Source: Actinomycetales bacterium SN12 (lineage in GTDB: Bacteria; Actinomycetota; Actinomycetes; Actinomycetales; Microbacteriaceae). From it: a stretch of 64,000 bases of DNA. Of this stretch, positions 61,201 through 64,000 are shown piece by piece. The first letter of the stretch is position 1. Each line of letters begins with the position of its first letter. The notes under the pieces are model-generated. The model did not search any database, was not told the origin of the DNA, and saw only the letters and a program-made list of their open reading frames with translations. A program made the position numbers and the translations under genes. The stretch is from contig PJCV01000001.1 of assembly GCA_002837415.1 (NCBI GenBank), positions 496,001 through 560,000 of the forward strand. The letters run 5' to 3'.

Positions 61201-61760
61201 TAGTTCTCCTTGCCGAAGATGTCCTGGAACTCCGCGGCCGCCGCCCGCGCCGCATCGTACTGCCCGAGCCGCAGGCGGGTCTGGATCTCGCCCGACGGGC
61301 ATCCGGTGGTCGCGATGAGGCCCTTGCCGTAGGTCTGCAGCAGTTCCCGGTCCATGCGGGGCTTGAAGTAGTAGCCCTCGATGCTCGAGAGCGAGCTGAG
61401 CCGGAACAGGTTGTGCATGCCTGCGGTGGTCTCGCTCCACAGCGTGGTGTGGGTGTACGCGCCGGATCCGGAGACGTCGTCGCTCTTCTGATCCGCCGTG
61501 CCCCACGCCACCCGCGACTTGTCGCTGCGGTGCGTTCCCGGCGTCACGTACGCCTCGAGTCCGATGATCGGCTTGACTCCCGCGGCGTTCGCGGCGTTGT
61601 AGAACTCGAAGGCCGCGAAGGTGTTGCCGTGGTCGGTGACGGCGATCGCCGGCATCCCGTAATCGGCCGCCGCCTGCGTCATCGAGTTGATCTTCGCCGC
61701 ACCGTCCAGCATGGAGTACTCGCTGTGGACATGCAGGTGCACGAAGGAATCGGAGGCCAT
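58242..61760 (-). CDS. dnaE: DNA polymerase III subunit alpha
   Basis: The replicative polymerase. The 1172 residues begin with a PHP domain (FVHLHVHSEYSMLDGAAKI, ITDHGN), then the polymerase palm with the catalytic PDFDVDFDDRRR and FSDYAFNKAHSAAYG, tandem helix-hairpin-helices, and a C-terminal OB domain (QVTVAGLVTSV...GMITVEDFNGEVTIMF). The metal-binding PHP histidines are kept, so proofreading by this domain is possible. This is the DnaE1 type. Its ATG lies six bases after TAGACT; the mRNA is probably leaderless. Confidence 0.97.
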   Translation of the reverse strand: MASDSFVHLHVHSEYSMLDGAAKINSMTQAAADYGMPAIAVTDHGNTFAAFEFYNAANAAGVKPIIGLEAYVTPGTHRSDKSRVAWGTADQKSDDVSGSGAYTHTTLWSETTAGMHNLFRLSSLSSIEGYYFKPRMDRELLQTYGKGLIATTGCPSGEIQTRLRLGQYDAARAAAAEFQDIFGKENYFAEIMDHGLSIERRVISDLLRLSKDLNIPLVATNDSHYTHQHEADAHEALLCVQSGSTMDDPNRFKFDGDGYYIKTAQEMRQMFRDHPEACDNTLLIAERCQVEFDTKANYMPRFPVPDGETEDSWLVKEVEKGLHYRYPNGIPDKVRKQAEYETGIILQMGFPGYFLVVADFINWAKDHGIRVGPGRGSGAGSMVAYAMKITDLDPLEHGLIFERFLNPDRVSMPDFDVDFDDRRRGEVIEYVTQKYGSERVAQIVTYGTIKSKQALKDAGRVLGYPFSMGDRLTKAMPPAVMGKDMPLSGMYDSAHPRYKEASEFRALIDTDTDAKRVFDRALGLEGLKRQWGVHAAGVIMSSHPLIDIIPIMKREQDGQIVTQFDYPSCESLGLIKMDFLGLRNLTIISDALDNIRLNRGEELDLEHLGLEDRAVYDLLARGDTLGVFQLDSPPLRSLMRLMKPDNFADISALIALYRPGPMGANSHTNYALRKNGLQEITPIHPELEEPLADILQESYGLIIYQEQVMAIAQKVAGFSLGQADILRRAMGKKKKSELDKQYEGFSGGMKERGFGEGAVKALWDILLPFSDYAFNKAHSAAYGLVSYWTAYLKAQYPAEYMAALLTSVGDSKDKMALYLNECRRMGIRVLPPDVSESINFFAAVGEDIRFGLGAVRNVGSNVVDGIVASRKDGPFTSFHDFLGKVPLHVSNKRTVESLIKAGAFDSMGDTRRALMEIHEDAVEAAVDRKRNEAQGAIGFDFDSLYDDMEEAAPAKVPDRPEWIKKDKLAFEREMLGLYVSDHPLAGLEVPLAKHASISINDLLTSEDLQDGDQVTVAGLVTSVQHRVAKASGNPYGMITVEDFNGEVTIMFMGKTYTEFQHTLQQDAILAVRGRVSRRDDGLNLHAQSAFAPDVGSFDAAGPLALLVAEQRATERVMNDLADVLRRHAGETEVLLRVHRGSAAKVFEVPMPVKVSADLFGDLKSLLGPACLG

Positions 61761-61766
61761 GATTCG

Positions 61767-61772
61767 AGTCTA
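61767..61772 (-). promoter_or_regulatory. -10 hexamer TAGACT of dnaE, leaderless start
   Basis: TAGACT on the minus strand ends six bases before the dnaE ATG; no Shine-Dalgarno. Confidence 0.5.
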
Positions 61773-61887
61773 CGAGGCGGTCCCGACACCGGATGCCGGT
61801 GCCGGGACCGCCGCGGGAATCCGCTGCAGGATCACGGCGCGGAATCGACCGGCGGAGCGGTTCACGAGAACTTCGCACCGCCCCGGA

Positions 61888-61893
61888 TACCCT
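61888..61893 (+). promoter_or_regulatory. -10 hexamer TACCCT of the Nudix gene, leaderless start
   Basis: TACCCT ends seven bases before the ATG at 61901; no Shine-Dalgarno. Confidence 0.45.
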
Positions 61894-61900
61894 GGTGCCC

Positions 61901-62383
61901 ATGGCCACTCCTGAGTTCGTCCTCGCCCTGCGCGAGCACATCGGCACCGCACCCCTGTCGCTGGTCGGCGCCACGGCGGTCGTCTTCCGCGACGAGAAGG
62001 TGCTGCTCGGCAAGCGCGCCGACAACGGCTCGTGGCAGGCGATCTCGGGCATCGTCGAGCCGGGCGAGGAGCCGGCGGATGCCGCGGCACGCGAATGCCT
62101 GGAAGAGGCGGGCGTCGTCGTCTCGGTGGACCGCCTGGCACTGGTGCAGCAGATGCCCCGGGTGACCTATGACAACGGCGACCAGGTCGACTACCTCGAC
62201 CTGGTCTTCCGCTGCACCTGGGTGTCGGGCGACCCGCATCCCGCCGACGGGGAGCTGACCGAGGTGGGCTTCTACGACCTGGCGGCGATGGGCGACGTCG
62301 ACGATGCGCATGTCCGCAGGATCGCCCTGGCGATGGCGGAGGACGACCCGGCGACCTTCCGCGGCGGGCGCGTCAGCCGCTGA
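61901..62383 (+). CDS. Nudix hydrolase
   Basis: The 160-residue protein has a complete Nudix box at 50-72 (G at 50, EPGEEPADAAARECLEEAGV), which binds the magnesium for cleaving nucleoside diphosphate-linked substrates. The N-terminal ALREHIGTAPLSLVGATAVVFRD resembles actinobacterial house-cleaning enzymes. The substrate is unknown. The ATG at 61901 is chosen for the -10 seven bases upstream and the family alignment. Its last 11 bases overlap the convergent acetyltransferase gene. Confidence 0.92.
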   Translation: MATPEFVLALREHIGTAPLSLVGATAVVFRDEKVLLGKRADNGSWQAISGIVEPGEEPADAAARECLEEAGVVVSVDRLALVQQMPRVTYDNGDQVDYLDLVFRCTWVSGDPHPADGELTEVGFYDLAAMGDVDDAHVRRIALAMAEDDPATFRGGRVSR

Positions 62384-62948
62384 GCTCGAGTCGCATCAGC
62401 ACACGGGGGAACCCGTCGAGCACGGAGCCGGTGTCGGCGGCCTTGTGGAATCCCGCATCCTCGAACAGGGCGCGGGTGCCGACGTACATCATGGTCTGGT
62501 TCACCTTTTCTCCGCGGTTGTCGACCGGATACCCCTCGATCGCCGGGGCGCCGCACTCGCGCGCGTGCTCGACGGCCCCGGCTGCGAGGGCGTGCATGAT
62601 GCCCTGCTTGCGATAGCCGGGCCGCACGCGAAAGCACCACAGCGACCACACGTCGCGGTCGTCCACGTGCGGGATCAGCCTGTTGCGCGCGAAGCTCGTG
62701 TCGCGTCGCGGATGCACCGCCGCCCAGCCGACGGGGTCGTCATCCAGGTAGGCGATCACTCCGGGCGGCGGATCGAGGTCGCAGAGCTCGCGCACGCGGT
62801 TCGCCCGAGCCTCGCCCCGCAGCGCCACGTTCTCCTTGTTCCCGATGCGGTAGCTGAGGCAGAAGCAGACATTGGATGCCGGGTTCTTCGGCCCGACCAG
62901 CGTGGCGACGTCGTCGAAGCGCGTCGCAGGTCTCACCAGGATGCTCAC
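62373..62948 (-). CDS. GNAT-family N-acetyltransferase
   Basis: The 191-residue protein has the acetyl-CoA-binding core RVRPGYRKQGIMHALAAGAVEHA (motif A, Arg-x-x-Gly-x-Gly-like) preceded by WSLWCFRV and followed by GAPAIEGYPVD. The N-terminal ATLVGPKNPASNVCFCLSYR is typical of a GNAT subfamily of unknown substrate. The GTG at 62948 lies six bases after CATACT. It converges on, and overlaps, the Nudix gene by 11 bases. Confidence 0.88.
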   Translation of the reverse strand: MSILVRPATRFDDVATLVGPKNPASNVCFCLSYRIGNKENVALRGEARANRVRELCDLDPPPGVIAYLDDDPVGWAAVHPRRDTSFARNRLIPHVDDRDVWSLWCFRVRPGYRKQGIMHALAAGAVEHARECGAPAIEGYPVDNRGEKVNQTMMYVGTRALFEDAGFHKAADTGSVLDGFPRVLMRLELSG

Positions 62949-62954
62949 CCGCGC

Positions 62955-62960
62955 AGTATG
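62955..62960 (-). promoter_or_regulatory. -10 hexamer CATACT of the GNAT gene, leaderless start
   Basis: CATACT on the minus strand ends six bases before the GTG, as in the CATAAT of ctaE. Confidence 0.4.
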
Positions 62961-62995
62961 ACGCACGGCGCCGACATCGGCGCCGGCGACGGATC

Positions 62996-63928
62996 TCAGT
63001 CCGTCTCGCGTCCCGGATCCAGCACCTCGAGCGCGTGGCGGAAGTCCGCGGGGTACGGTGACTCGAACTGCACCCACTGACCGGTTCCGGGATGAGTGAA
63101 GCCGAGCTGATGCGCGTGCAGCCACTGCCTGGTGAGGCCGAGTCTCGCCGACAGCGTGGGGTCGGCGCCGTAGAGCGGATCGCCGACGCAGGGATGCCGG
63201 TGCGCGGCCATGTGCACGCGGATCTGATGCGTGCGGCCCGTCTCGAGATGGATCTCGAGCAGGGAGGCACCGGGGAACGCCTCGAGCGTCTCGTAGTGGG
63301 TGACCGACGGCTTGCCGTCGGAGACGACGGCGAACTTCCAGCTGTGATTCGGATGGCGGCCGATCGGCGCATCGATGGTGCCCGCCAGCGGATCAGGATG
63401 CCCCTGCACGACCGCGTGATAGATCTTCTCGACCGTGCGCTCCTTGAAGGCGCGCTTGAGAGCCGTGTACGCGCTCTCGGCCTTCGCCACGACCATGAGG
63501 CCGCTGGTGCCCACATCGAGGCGATGGACGACACCCTGCCGCTCGGGTGCTCCGCTGGTCGCGACACGGAAGCCCGCGGCGGCGAGGGCTCCGACGACCG
63601 TCGGCCCTTCCCAGCCGAGGGACGGATGGGCGGCCACCCCGGTCGGCTTGTCGACCACCACGATGTCGTCGTCGTCGTAGACGATGCCCAGCTCGGGCAC
63701 CCGAATGGGCTCGATCTTGGGCTCCTCCTTCGGCGACCAGCTCACGTCGAGCCACCCGCCCGCACGGAGACGATCGGACTTTCCGAGCGCGGTTCCGTCG
63801 AGCGTGACCCCGCCCGCTTCGGCGACCTCGGCCGCGAATGTGCGTGAGAAGCCCAGCATCTTCGCCAGCGCCGCATCCACACGCTGGCCGTCGAGCCCGT
63901 CGGGGACGGGAAGGCTGCGGGACTGCAC
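62996..63928 (-). CDS. RluD/RluA-family pseudouridine synthase
   Basis: Converts uridines to pseudouridine in large-subunit rRNA. The 310 residues have an N-terminal S4-like RNA-binding part ([20 protein letters not shown]), the catalytic [15 protein letters not shown] with Asp138, and [13 protein letters not shown]. The GTG start lies two bases after the upstream stop. The family includes RluA, RluC and RluD; the location next to a probable lspA favours the RluD group. Confidence 0.94.
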   Translation of the reverse strand: MQSRSLPVPDGLDGQRVDAALAKMLGFSRTFAAEVAEAGGVTLDGTALGKSDRLRAGGWLDVSWSPKEEPKIEPIRVPELGIVYDDDDIVVVDKPTGVAAHPSLGWEGPTVVGALAAAGFRVATSGAPERQGVVHRLDVGTSGLMVVAKAESAYTALKRAFKERTVEKIYHAVVQGHPDPLAGTIDAPIGRHPNHSWKFAVVSDGKPSVTHYETLEAFPGASLLEIHLETGRTHQIRVHMAAHRHPCVGDPLYGADPTLSARLGLTRQWLHAHQLGFTHPGTGQWVQFESPYPADFRHALEVLDPGRETD

Positions 63929-63930
63929 GA

Positions 63931-64000
63931 TCAGGCTCCCGTGGACGCAGCGGCGCCCTCGTGCCCGTCGGCTGGGGCGTCTTCGGCGACGCTCGCGTGA
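63931..64000 (-). CDS. C-terminal tail of a gene cut by the window edge, possibly lspA
   Basis: Only the last 22 codons are visible: [17 protein letters not shown], then ASTGA and a stop. The tail is acidic and disordered, so it names nothing itself. In many actinobacteria lspA (signal peptidase II) directly precedes this pseudouridine synthase gene, and its C-terminus is often such a tail. This is inference from gene order only. Confidence 0.4.
   Translation of the reverse strand, partial: HASVAEDAPADGHEGAAASTGA

Noticed and set aside
58779..62165. 1128-codon open frame on the plus strand, opposite dnaE
   Set aside because: Antisense shadow of dnaE; its composition (valine, glutamate, arginine runs) is that of a complemented GC-rich gene.

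Overview
This is a strongly GC-rich 64 kb stretch of a high-GC Gram-positive chromosome, almost certainly Actinobacteria and most likely Microbacteriaceae (Microbacterium-like). The case rests on rbpA, whiA, paired clpP1/clpP2, actinobacterial bcc-aa3 respiratory genes (qcrCAB with ctaC/D/E/F), ctaF, a DUF3043 protein, frequent GTG starts and many apparently leaderless genes. The genus is inferred from remembered gene content and order, not from a search. I see no phage, transposase, CRISPR array or rRNA. Almost all of it is core genome, and no intergenic gap exceeds 300 bases.

Layout. 1-5.1 kb: the tail of an unplaced gene, then a minus-strand peptide-type ABC uptake operon (binding lipoprotein, two permeases, fused double ATPase). 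5.3-8.1 kb: valS and a small gene carrying an in-frame 21-bp tandem repeat. 8.1-12.9 kb: an ArsR-like regulator with a striking iterated operator, threonine degradation (tdh-kbl) with a divergent LysR regulator, and a GyrI-like protein. 12.9-18.6 kb: protein quality control (clpX, clpP2, clpP1, tig) with deoC inserted between clpP2 and clpX. 18.6-23.4 kb: two tRNAs, rbpA, secG, the gap-pgk-tpiA glycolytic operon and sodA. 23.6-30.3 kb: whiA, rapZ, uvrC, uvrA, with yvcK absent from its usual place. 30.3-34.5 kb: a five-gene MoxR/DUF58/DUF4129 operon that abuts uvrA. 34.5-41.7 kb: a divergent MarR/zinc-ribbon pair, uvrB, coaE, rpsA, a stand-alone 5' nuclease and a PHP protein. 41.7-51.5 kb: trpD, then the respiratory supercomplex genes (ctaE-qcrCAB forward; ctaC-ctaD-ctaF reverse), a rhodanese and erpA. 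51.6-64 kb: an M20 dipeptidase, DUF3043 protein, a 22-bp tandem repeat, pyrD, nrdR, hisD, an unknown membrane protein, dnaE, a Nudix hydrolase, a GNAT acetyltransferase, a RluD-family synthase and the end of a gene that may be lspA.

How the genes work together. The window joins an aerobic respiratory chain (menaquinol to cytochrome bcc to aa3 oxidase) with lower glycolysis, a complete UvrABC repair set, the replicative polymerase, and the ClpXP/trigger-factor proteostasis set. All gene functions are familiar. The less ordinary signals are in the non-coding DNA: about fifteen start codons sit 6-8 bases downstream of a TANNNT-like hexamer without a Shine-Dalgarno site; two related tandem-repeat arrays have a 21-bp period inside a gene and a 22-bp period between genes; the ArsR-like gene has four operator sites at exact 14-bp spacing; and three genes have their stop codon in the loop of a hairpin.
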